DNA of 64,000 nt from VRUE01 sp963715455 (lineage in GTDB: Bacteria > Actinomycetota > Thermoleophilia > Solirubrobacterales > 70-9): contig OY970245.1 of assembly GCA_963715455.1 (NCBI GenBank), forward strand, positions 2,108,001-2,172,000. Direction: 5' to 3'. This document shows positions 1 through 34,100 of the stretch, piece by piece. Numbering within the stretch: the stretch's first letter is position 1; each line of letters opens with the position of its first letter. Under the pieces are notes generated by a model. The model did no database searches and was not told the origin of the DNA. It was given only the letters and a program-made list of their open reading frames with translations. The position numbers and the translations under genes are program-made.

Positions 1-22156
<22,156 letters not shown>

Positions 22157-22164
<8 letters not shown>

Positions 22165-25100
22165 GCCCCAGCTTCTTGTCGAGCAGCTCGAACATCTCGT
22201 CGTCGGTGGCCTCAGCGAGGTCGCTTGCCGGCTCGGCGGCGAGACCGGCGAAAAGCTGGCGCAGGCGCTCGGCGGCGTGCTCACGCTGATCGTCGGACGT
22301 GAGCTGGGAGAGCGTCGACTCGAGGCGGTTGAGCTCGAGCTCGAGGACATTGCCGGGTGCGTCCGCGGACGCCGACGCGCCAAGCGAGATCTTCTCGACC
22401 AGGTAGGCAGCTAGCTCGCCGGCAGAGGGACGGTCAAAAACCGCCGTGCTCGCCAGCTGCAGCCCGGTGGCCGAGTTGAGCCGGTTGCGCAGCTCGACCG
22501 CAGCGAGCGAATCGAAGCCGAGCTCCTTGAAGGCCCTGCCGGGCTCGATCGCCGCGGGCGAGTCGTGGCCGAGCACGGCGGCTGCCTCGGCGCGGACCAG
22601 CCCCAGCACGAGCGTTTGGCGCTCGGCCTCGGGCGCCGCGGCGAGCTTGGCGGCCAGCTCTGAGGCGGCGGCCGAGCGACGCCTTGCCGGGGCGCGCACC
22701 AGGGAGGCGAAGAGCGGCGGCAGCAGGCCGGCGGAGGCCCGGGCGCGCAGCGCAGGGCGATCCAGGGTCAGTGCCAGCACCGCGGCTCCCTCATAGCCCA
22801 GCGCCTGATCGAAGAGCTCCAGGCCGCGCTCGTCGCTGAGCGCCTCGATCCCCGAGCGACGCATCCGTGCCAGGTCGGCCTCATTCAGGCCAGCGGTCAT
22901 CGCGCTCTCGCGCTGCCAGAGGCCCCAGGCGATCGAGGTGGCGGGCAGGCCTTCGGCACGGCGCTTTTGGGCGAGCCCGTCGAGGAAGGCGTTGGCGGCC
23001 GCGTAGTTGCCCTGGCCGGGGCCGCCGAGCGGGCCGGCGATTGAGGAGAAGAGCACGAAGGCGGAGAGATCGGCGTCTCTGGTCAGCTCGTGCAGGTAGG
23101 CGGCGGCTTGTGCCTTGGGGGCGAAGACGCGCTCGAGGCGCTCTGCGTCGAGCGCCTCGAGCGTCGCGTCCTCGAGCACCCCGGCGGCGTGCATGATGGC
23201 GCCCAGCGGGTGCTCGGCGGGAACCGAGGCGAGCAGCTCAGAGAGCTGCTCTTTGTCGGCGACGTCGCAGGCGCTGATCCGCACCTCGGCGCCGAGGGCT
23301 TCAAGCTCAGCCTTGAGCTCCTTAGCCCCCGCGGCTGCCTCGCCCGAGCGGCTCACCAGCAACAGATGGCGGGCGCCGTGGGTCTCGACCAGGTGGCGGG
23401 CGGTGAGGGCTCCCAGGCCGCCGGTGGCGCCGGTGATCAGCACGGTGCGCTCGGGGTCGAGCGGCCGGGGGACCTCGAAGACGACCTTGCCGACGTTTTT
23501 GCCCTCGCGCAGGTGGCGGAAGGCCTCGGGGGCGTGGCGCAGGTCCCAGCTGGCGATCGGGGAGTGCTCGAGCTCGCCACGCTCAAAGAGCTCGACGGTC
23601 TCGGCGAGCATCTGGGCGATGCGCTCGGCGCCGGCCTCGGTCAGGTCAAAGGCGCGGTAGGCGACGCCGGGGTGCTCTGCGGCGACCTGCTCGGCCTCGC
23701 GGACGTCTGTCTTGCCCATCTCCAGGAAGCGCCCGCCGCGCGGCAGCAGCTCCAGGGAGGCATCGACGAACTCGCCGGCCAGCGAGTTGAGCACCAGGTC
23801 GAGGCCCTCGCCGCCGGTGATCGCAAGGAACTTCTCTTTGAACTCGAGGTCTCTGGAGGAGGCGATGCGATCGGCGGGGATGCCCAGCTCTTCGAGCAGC
23901 TTCTGCTTGTCCGGGCTGGCGGTGGCGAAGACCTCGGCGCCGATGTGCTGGGCCAGGCCGATCGCAGCCAGGCCGACGCCGCCGGCCCCGGCGTGGATCA
24001 GCACCCGCTCGCCGGCCCCAAGGTCGGCCAGGTCGAGCAGGCCGTAGCGGGCGGTGGCCGCGACGATCGGCAGGGCCGCCGCCTGCTCGAAGGACCACTC
24101 GGCGGGGATCGGCACGGCAGAGGCTTGGTCGAGGATGCCAAGCGGCCCGAAGGCGGCGGGGATCATGCCGAAGACGCGATCGCCGGGGGCCAGCTCGCTC
24201 ACCTCGGCGCCGACCTCGATCACCACCCCGGCGCCCTCGCCGCCGATCTCGGCCGCTCCGGGGTAGAGCCCCAGAGCGACCAGCACGTCGCGGAAGTTGA
24301 GCCCGGCGGCATGGACCTGAACCCGCACCTCGCTCGGGCCCAGGGGCCGGCTCGCCTCGGGATTGGGGACCAGGGCGAGACTCTGCAGGGTGCCGCGCTC
24401 GGTGGCGTCGAGGCGCCAGGGGCCCGCGGGGGCCAGCAGCGCCTCGCCGCGCTCGGCCGGCAGCGCCCGCGCCCCCAGCACCCGCCCCTCGCGCAGGGCC
24501 AGCTGGGGCTCAGCGCCGCAGGAGAGCAGCGCCTCAAGCGCTGCCTCAGAGGCCTCGCTGGCGTCGCTGTCGATCAGCGTGAAGCGGCCGGGGTGCTCGG
24601 CCTGGGCGGAGCGCAGAAGGCCCCAGGCACTGGCCAAGGCGGGGTCGGGGGACTCCTGGGGGCTGGTTGCCACCGCGCCCCGGGTGAGGATCGCCAGGCG
24701 GCCCTGCTCGTTCTCGGTGAGCCACTGCTGGGCGAGGGCGAGGGCGTCCAGGGCGGCGGCGGGGCCCTCGCCGGGTGGGGGGCTCAGCTCGCGCAGCTCG
24801 GCCGGCTCGGCGCCGTCCTCGATCGAGACCTCCTGCCAGGCGATCTCCAAGAGGCCATCGGTGCGCTTGGCCCCACCGAGCTGGGCGGGATCGAAGGGGC
24901 GGGCCGCCAGGGTGTCGACCCGGGCGAGTGGCATGCCGCTTGGCTCAAAGAGCGAGATCGCAACGCCCTCCTCGGTGGGGCGCAGCGCGACGCGCAGCTC
25001 GCTGGCCCCGCTAACTGAGAGCGAGACCCCACTCCAGGCGAAGGGCAGGCGCAGCTCCTCCCCTTGGCCCAGGGCGACGGCGTGCAGGGCCGCATCGAAG

Positions 25101-28100
25101 AGCGCCGGGTGGATCGCAAAGCCCTTGGCCGCTGATGTGTGCTCCTCGGGGAGGGAGACCTCGGCATAGATCTGCTCGCCTTGTTGCCAGGCGCTGGTGA
25201 GACCCTGGAAGGCGGGGCCGTATTGCAAGCCGGCGTCGGCGAGGCGCTCATAGAGCTCGGTGACGTCGATTGGCAGAGCGCCTTGGGGTGGCCAGGCCCC
25301 CAGGGGCTCGGGCGCTGCGGGGACCTCATCGGTGAGCCTGCCCGTGGCGTTGGGCGCCCACTCGGTCTCCTGCTCCCCCGCGGGTCGCGAGTGGATCGCC
25401 AGCTCGCGGGCGCCGGCCTGATCGGGCTCGGCGACCGATACCTGGATCTGCACGGCGCCCTGCTCGGGCAAGACCACTGGCGCTTGCAGGGTGAGCTCGG
25501 CCACGCAGCGGGCGCCACTGGCCTCGCCGGCCGCCAGGGCGAGCTCCAGCAGGGCGGTGCCGGGTAGGAGCACGGTGCCGGCAACCGCGTGGTCGGCCAG
25601 CCACGGATGACTCTGCAATGAGAGCCGCCCGCTGAGGGTGAGGCGCTCAGAGGTGGGGTCCTCCACTACGGCGCCGAGCAGCGGGTGGCTGGCATCGGTG
25701 AGGCCGATCGAGGCGGGGTCCCCGGCTCCTTGGGAGGCCGAGAGCCAGTAGCGCTGGCGTTGGAAGGGGTAGGTGGGCAGGGGGACTCGCTTGGCATTCG
25801 TGCCCTTGAAGAAGCTGGGCCACTCGATCGGGATGCCGGCGGTGTGGGCGGTGGCCAGGGCGAGGGCGAGGGCCTGGGCCTCGGGGCGGCCCTGGCGCAG
25901 GGTGGGCGCGAAGGCCGCTTGGGCCTCGCCGCCATCCAGGCACTCCTGGGCCATCGGGATCAAGACCGGGTCGGGGCCGAGCTCCAGGTAGGCGCTGGCG
26001 CCCTGGGCGGCGAGGGCTTTGACCCCGTCGGTGAAGCGCACGGGTTGGCGCACGTGGGCGACCCAGTAGGCGGGGTCGGTGGCCTGCTCTGGGCTGAGCA
26101 GCTCGCCGGTCAGGTTGGAGACGATCGGGATCTGGGGCGGGCTGTAGGGGATGGAGTTGGCGAGCTGGGCGAACTCTTCGAGCATCGGCTCGATCAGGGG
26201 CGAGTGGAAGGCGTGGGAGACGACCAGGCGCTTGGTCTTTGCGCCCTGCTCGCTGAACTGGGCGGCGATCTCTTCAACCGCAGCCTCCTCGCCGGAGATG
26301 ACCACCGAAGACGGTCCGTTGATCGCCGCGATCGAGAGCTCTGCCTCTTTGCCCTCGATCGCCTCGGCCACCTCTGCCTCGCTGGCGCCGATCGCCACCA
26401 TCGCCCCGCCGCTGGGCAGCTCTCCCATCAGCTTGCCCCTGGCGGCGACCAGCTTGGCGGCGTCTGGGAGCGAGAAGACCCCGGCCAGGTGGGCGGCGGC
26501 GAGCTCGCCGATCGAGTGCCCGCAGAGCAGCTCGGGGGTGAGGCCCTGGCTCTCCAAGAGTCGGTAGAGGGCGACCTCGAGGGCAAAGAGCGCCGGCTGG
26601 GCGTAGGTGGTGTCGTCGAGCAGCTCAGCGTCTTCGCCGAAGAGCACCTGCGCCAGCGGTATGTCGAGGTGGGGGTCGAGCGCCTCGCAGAGCGCATCGA
26701 AGGCTTGGGTGTAGGGGGGGTGGGTCTCATAGAGCTCTTTGCCCATGCCCAGGCGCTGGGCGCCTTGGCCACTGAAGAGGTAGGCGAGCTTTGCGGTGGT
26801 GGGCGCCTTGTCGGTGGCGGTGCTCGTTGAGGGCTCGCCATTGGCGAGGGCCTCGAGGCTCGCCAAGAGCTCTTCGCGCTGCTCGCCGACGACTACGGCG
26901 CGGTGCTCGAAGGCCGAGCGGGTCGTGGCCAAGGAGTAGGCGATGTCAGGCATCTCCAGCTCTGGGTTGTCCTTGAGGTGGGTTGCCAGACGAGCTGCTT
27001 GCTCGGCAAGCGCCTCAGGCGATTTGGCTGAGAGGAGTAGGGGCAGCGGGCCTTGGAGGGGCTGGGATGCGGGCGCCTCTCCCCCCTCCCCGGGCTCCTG
27101 CGCCTGGGGGCCGGGGGCTGGCGGTCCCTCCTCGAGGATCAGGTGGGCGTTGGTGCCGCTCGCCCCGAAGGAGGAGACCCCGGCGCGGCGGGGCTCTCCA
27201 TTTGCCTCCCAGGGCTCGGCCTCGGTCAAGAGCTCGATCTGCCCCGCCTCCCAGTCGACCTTGGAGGAGGGTCGATCGACGTGCAGGGTCTTGGGCAGGA
27301 CACCCTCGCGCATCGCCATCACCGTCTTGATCACGCCGCCGACGCCGGCGGCTGCCTGGGTGTGGCCGATGTTCGACTTCAGCGAGCCGAGCTTCAGCGG
27401 TCGCTCACGCTCCTGGCCGTACGTCGCCAGCAGCGCCCCCGCCTCGATCGGGTCGCCCAGGGTGGTGCCGGTGCCGTGCGCCTCGACCGCGTCGACCTGT
27501 CCGGGGGCGAGGCCGGCGTTGGCCAGGGCCTGGCGGATGACGCGCTCCTGGGAGGGGCCGTTGGGGGCCGTCAAGCCGTTGGAGGCGCCGTCCTGGTTGA
27601 TCGCCGAGCCGCGGATCGTGGCCAGGATCGGGTGGCCTTCGCGCTCGGCGTCGGAGAGGCGCTCCAGCACGAGCACGCCGACGCCCTCGGCGAAGCCGGC
27701 GCCGTCGGCGGTATCGGCGAAGGACTTGCAGCGGCCGTCGGGGGCCAGGCCGCGCTGGCGGCAGAACTCGATCAGCATCCCCGGGGTCGAAATCACCGTC
27801 ACCCCGCCGGCCAGCGCCAGCGAGCATTCGCCGCTGCGCAGCGCCTGGGCCGCGAGGTGCATGGAGACCAGCGAGGAGGAGCAAGCGGTGTCGACCGTGA
27901 CCGCCGGGCCCTCGAGGCCGAGCGCGTAGGCGACGCGGCCGGAGACGACGCTGGAGCCCATGCCGGGGCCAAGGCCCTGGGAGGCGTCTCCGTAGTCCTG
28001 GTACATGACCCCGGCGAAGACCCCGGCCGGAGTGCCCTGCAGGGCCGCGGGGTCGACCCCGGCGTCCTCGAGCGATTCCCAGCAGGCTTCCAACAGCAGG

Positions 28101-31100
28101 CGCTGCTGGGGGTCCATCTCGGTCGCCTCGCGCGGGCTGATGCCGAAGAAGGCCGGGTCGAACTCCGCGACGTCGCCGAGGAATCCCCCGTGGCGGGTAT
28201 AGGTGCGGCCCGGCGCCCCGGGGCTCGGGTCATAGAGGCGCTCCAGGTCCCAGCCGCGGTCAGCCGGGAACTCACCCACACCGTCTCCCCCGCCGGCCAC
28301 CAGCCGCCAGAGCTGCTCAGGGGAAGAGACGCCGCCAGGGTAGCGACAGGCCATGCCGACGATCGCGATCGGCTCGTCGGTGTTGGTCGCTTTCGCGACC
28401 ACCCGCGGCTGGTCGCCCGCGGCGGTCGCCTGCTCGAGCAGATGGGCGGCGAGACGGTTCGGGGTGGGGAAGTCGAAGACGACAGTCGGCGCAGGCGCTG
28501 TGCCGGTGATCGCGCCGAGCCGGTTGCGCAGCTCGACCGCAGCGAGCGAATCGAAGCCGAGGTCCTGAAAGGCGCGATCGGGATCCACAGCCGCGGCGGA
28601 GGCGTGGCCCAGAACCGTGGCCACCTCGCTGCGGACCAGCTCGAGCACCGCCGCATGGCGCTCGCCGACCGCAACCGATGCCAGGCGCTCGGTGAGCGAG
28701 CCCTCCGCCCCCCTGCGCCGGCGCGAGCCCCCCACAAGGCCTCGGAGAATCGGCGGCAGCGTGCCCGTCGACGCCTGAGCGCTCAGAACCGAGCGGTCAA
28801 ATGCCACCGGGGCGAGCAGCGGGTCGGTGGCGATCAGGGCAGCGTCGAAGAGCTTAAGGCCGAGCTCCGGGCGCATCGGGGTGAGGCCCAGCCGGCGACG
28901 GATCTGCTCGGCCATGCGGCTCGCCTCAGCGTCATCCATCCGCGCCCCGCGCGCCCGGCTCCCCTGCAGCCAAAGCCCCCAGGCCATCGAGGTCGCCGGC
29001 AGCCCCGCCGCTCGACGCCGCAACGCCAGGGCGTCGAGGAATGCGTTGGCCGCAGCATAGTTGGCCTGGGCGGCGCCGCCGAGCAGTCCGGCCGCCGAGG
29101 AGAAGAGCGCGAAGTGAGATAGATCCAGCTCGCGGGTCAGCTCGTGCAGGTGCCAGGCGCCGTCGACCTTGGGCTCCATCACCCGTCGCAGGCGCTCGGT
29201 ATCAAGCGACTCGAGCACGCCGTCGTCGAGCACACCGGCCGAGTGGAAGACGGCGCCGATTGGCTGTGCCGGTGGGATCGAGGCGAAAAGCTCCTCGAGC
29301 TGCCCCCGGTCGGAGGCGTCGCAGGCAACGACGCGCACCTCGGCCCCCAGCTCCTCGAGTAGAGCCCGAACGTCGGCGGCCCCTTCGCCGTCGGCGCCGG
29401 AGCGGCTGAGGAGCAGCAGGTGGCGCGCGCCGTGCTCGGCGACCAGGTGGCGAGCAATCAGGGCGCCCAGGCCGCTGGTTCCGCCGGTGATCAGGACCGT
29501 CTTGCCCGGGTCGAGGGTGACCGGGGCGGCCTCCTCGGCGGCCTCGGCCGGGACCAGGCGAGGAGCGAGGATCGCACCGTTGCGCAGCGCCAGCTGTGGC
29601 TCCCCGCCGCTCGTCGCCAACGCCACTGCCAACGCCTCTCGCGAAGCCCCCGTGCCATCGCTGTCGATCAGGGCAAAGCGACCTGGGTGCTCACTCTGAG
29701 CCGAGCGAGCCAAGCCCGCCAGGGGCGCCAGCGAGAGGTCGGACTCGTTTGGGGCCGCACCGACGACCTCCGCCCCCTCGGTGACCAAGACGAGCCTCGA
29801 CCGCGCGAGCGGCTCGGCGGCAAGCCAGGCGCGCAGCAGCTCGAGAGCCTCCTGGGCGATCGAGTGCGCGGCGGCCGGCAGCGGGCTCTCCGCGGCGTTC
29901 GCGCCGATCGCTGTGAAGACGACGTCGGGGATCTCCGCCCCCGCCTCGATTGCCTCCAGCAGGGCGGCGAGATCCTCGTACCTTGCGGCGCCGTCGAGCT
30001 CTGGCCCTCCGCCGAGCGCAGCCCAGCGCTGAGCACCCGCGGGCTCATCCGGGCGCAGCTCTTGCCAGTCGAGCCGATAGAGGTGGCGCGCGGCCGCAAC
30101 AGCACCGAGCCCTCCCTGGCGCAGCGTTCGCACCAGCGCGCTGCCGACACCGAGCACAGGGGCTCCCTGCCGATCGAAGGCGGCGAGACTGGTGCGCTCG
30201 GTGCCGGCGCTCATCCGCACGATCAGCGTGTCGGCACCCTTGCTGGCGACCGAGACGTCTCGCCAGGCAAACGGGACCGCGAGCTCACCCGCCTCGCGCG
30301 CCGCATGCGCGTGGTCGAGGACTGGATGGAAGGCCGCATCAAAGAGCGCTGGGTGGATCGCAAAGCCCTTGGCCGCTGATGTGTGCTCCTCGGGGAGGGA
30401 GACCTCGGCATAGATCTGCTCGCCTTGTTGCCAGGCGCTGGTGAGACCCTGGAAGGCGGGGCCGTATTGCAAGCCGGCGTCGGCGAGGCGCTCATAGAGC
30501 TCGGTGACGTCGATTGGCAGAGCGCCTTGGGGTGGCCAGGCCCCCAGGGGCTCGGGCGCTGCGGGGACCTCATCGGTGAGCCTGCCCGTGGCGTTGGGCG
30601 CCCACTCGGTCTCCTGCTCCCCCGCGGGTCGCGAGTGGATCGCCAGCTCGCGGGCGCCGGCCTGATCGGGCTCGGCGACCGATACCTGGATCTGCACGGC
30701 GCCCTGCTCGGGCAAGACCACTGGCGCTTGCAGGGTGAGCTCGGCCACGCAGCGGGCGCCACTGGCCTCGCCGGCCGCCAGGGCGAGCTCCAGCAGGGCG
30801 GTGCCGGGTAGGAGCACGGTGCCGGCAACCGCGTGGTCGGCCAGCCACGGATGACTCTGCAATGAGAGCCGCCCGCTGAGGGTGAGGCGCTCAGAGGTGG
30901 GGTCCTCCACTACGGCGCCGAGCAGGGGATGCTCGGCGTCGGTGAGGCCGATCGAGGCGGGGTCCCCGGCTCCTTGGGAGGCCGAGAGCCAGTAGCGCTG
31001 GCGTTGGAAGGGGTAGGTGGGCAGGGGGACTCGCTTGGCATTCGTGCCCTTGAAGAAGCTGGGCCACTCGATCGGGATGCCGGCGGTGTGGGCGGTGGCC

Positions 31101-34100
31101 AGGGCGAGGGCGAGGGCCTGGGCCTCGGGGCGGCCCTGGCGCAGGGTGGGCGCGAAGGCCGCTTGGGCCTCGCCGCCATCCAGGCACTCCTGGGCCATCG
31201 GGATCAAGACCGGGTCGGGGCCGAGCTCCAGGTAGGCGCTGGCGCCCTGGGCGGCGAGGGCTTTGACCCCGTCGGTGAAGCGCACGGGTTGGCGCACGTG
31301 GGCGACCCAGTAGGCGGGGTCGGTGGCCTGCTCTGGGCTGAGCAGCTCGCCGGTCAGGTTGGAGACGATCGGGATCTGGGGCGGGCTGTAGGGGATGGAG
31401 TTGGCGAGCTGGGCGAACTCTTCGAGCATCGGCTCGATCAGGGGCGAGTGGAAGGCGTGGGAGACGACCAGGCGCTTGGTCTTTGCGCCCTGCTCGCTGA
31501 ACTGGGCGGCGATCTCTTCAACCGCAGCCTCCTCGCCGGAGATGACCACCGAAGACGGTCCGTTGATCGCCGCGATCGAGAGCTCTGCCTCTTTGCCCTC
31601 GATCGCCTCGGCCACCTCTGCCTCGCTGGCGCCGATCGCCACCATCGCCCCGCCGCTGGGCAGCTCTCCCATCAGCTTGCCCCTGGCGGCGACCAGCTTG
31701 GCGGCGTCTGGGAGCGAGAAGACCCCGGCCAGGTGGGCGGCGGCGAGCTCGCCGATCGAGTGCCCGCAGAGCAGCTCGGGGGTGAGGCCCTGGCTCTCCA
31801 AGAGTCGGTAGAGGGCGACCTCGAGGGCAAAGAGCGCCGGCTGGGCGTAGGTGGTGTCGTCGAGCAGCTCAGCGTCTTCGCCGAAGAGCACCTGCGCCAG
31901 CGGTATGTCGAGGTGGGGGTCGAGCGCCTCGCAGAGCGCATCGAAGGCTTGGGTGTAGGGGGGGTGGGTCTCATAGAGCTCTTTGCCCATGCCCAGGCGC
32001 TGGGCGCCTTGGCCACTGAAGAGGTAGGCGAGCTTTGCGGTGGTGGGCGCCTTGTCGGTGGCGGTGCTCGTTGAGGGCTCGCCATTGGCGAGGGCCTCGA
32101 GGCTCGCCAAGAGCTCTTCGCGCTGCTCGCCGACGACTACGGCGCGGTGCTCGAAGGCCGAGCGGGTCGTGGCCAAGGAGTAGGCGATGTCAGGCATCTC
32201 CAGCTCTGGGTTGTCCTTGAGGTGGGTTGCCAGACGAGCTGCTTGCTCGGCAAGCGCCTCAGGCGATTTGGCCGAGAGGAGTAGGGGGAGCGGGCCGTCC
32301 GCCGCCTTGGCCTCGGCGACCTCCGCCGGCTCAGGCCGCGGCCCCTCCTCGAGGATCAGGTGCGCGTTGGTGCCGCTGATGCCAAACGAGGAGACCCCGG
32401 CGCGCCGCGGCTCGCCGTTTGCCTCCCAGGGCTCGGCCTCGGTCAAGAGCTCGATCTGCCCCGCCTCCCAGTCGACCTTGGAGGAGGGTCGATCGACGTG
32501 CAGGGTCTTGGGCAGGACACCCTCGCGCATCGCCATCACCGTCTTGATCACGCCGCCGACGCCGGCGGCTGCCTGGGTGTGGCCGATGTTCGACTTCAGC
32601 GAGCCGAGCTTCAGCGGTCGCTCACGCTCCTGGCCGTACGTCGCCAGCAGCGCCCCCGCCTCGATCGGGTCGCCCAGGGTGGTGCCGGTGCCGTGCGCCT
32701 CGACCGCGTCGACCTGTCCGGGGGCGAGGCCGGCGTTGGCCAGGGCCTGGCGGATGACGCGCTCCTGGGAGGGGCCGTTGGGGGCCGTCAAGCCGTTGGA
32801 GGCGCCGTCCTGGTTGATCGCCGAGCCGCGGATCGTGGCCAGGATCGGGTGGCCTTCGCGCTCGGCGTCGGAGAGGCGCTCCAGCACGAGCACGCCGACG
32901 CCCTCGGCGAAGCCGGCGCCGTCGGCGGTATCGGCGAAGGACTTGCAGCGGCCATCGGGGGCCAGGCCGCGCTGGCGCGAGAACTCGGTGAAGACGCCCG
33001 GCGTGGCCAGCACGGTCACGCCGCCGGCCAGCGCCAGCGAGCATTCGCCGCTGCGCAGCGCCTGGGCCGCGAGGTGCATGGAGACCAGCGAGGAGGAGCA
33101 GGCGGTGTCGACCGTGACCGCCGGGCCCTCGAGGCCGAGCGCGTAGGCGACGCGGCCGGAAGCGACGCTGCCTGCAACGCCGGCGCCGAGGTAACCCTCG
33201 AGCTCGGCGGGCGGTGTGCCACCGCTGCCGTAGTCGTGGTGCATGACCCCGGCGAAGACACCAGCCGGGGTGCCACGCAGCTGGTCCGGATCGATGCCGG
33301 CGCTCTCCAGGGCTTCCCAGCAGGCCTCCAGCAGCAGGCGCTGCTGGGGGTCGATCGCGATCGCCTCTCGGGGTGGGACGCCGAAGAACTCCGCGTCGAA
33401 GCGATCGGGGCCCTCGAGGAAGCCGCCCTCGCATGCGTAAGAGGTGCCGGGCCTGCTCAGCTCGGGGTCATAGAGGCGCTCCAGCTCCCACCCCCGATCC
33501 TCCGGGAAGCCAGAGATCCCATCGCGGCCCTCGGCGACCAGCTCCCAGAGCTGCTCGGGAGAGGAGACGCCACCCGGGTAGCGGCAGGCCATGCCGAGGA
33601 TCGCGATCGGCTCATCGCTGGCCTGCGCCCTGACCGCGACCTGCTTGGCGACCGTGCCGCTCGCCTCGGCCAACAGGTGCCTGGCGAGCAGGGCCGGTGT
33701 CGGGTAGTCGAAGACCATCGTCGGCGCCAGGCGCAGCCCGGTTGCCGAGTTGAGCCGGTTGCGCAGCTCGACCGCGGCGAGCGAGTCAAAGCCGAGCTCC
33801 TTGAAGGCCCGCTCGGGATCGACCTCGGCAGCCGAGCCGTGGCCGAGGATCAGCGCGGTCTCGGCCCTGACCAGCTCCAGGGCGAGCGCCGGGCGCTGCT
33901 CGGAGGTCACCGCGGCCAAGCGCGTTGCAAGTGAGAAGCCTTGCCCGGGACGACGCGCGGCGACCGGCGCCAAAGAGGAGAGGACCGGCGCCAGGACGCC
34001 GGCCTTGGCCTGGGCGCGCAGTGTTGCGCGCTGCAAGGAGATCGCCAGCGCCTGGGCTCGGCCCGAGCCGAGCGCCAGGTCAAAGAGCTCCAGGCCCTGC

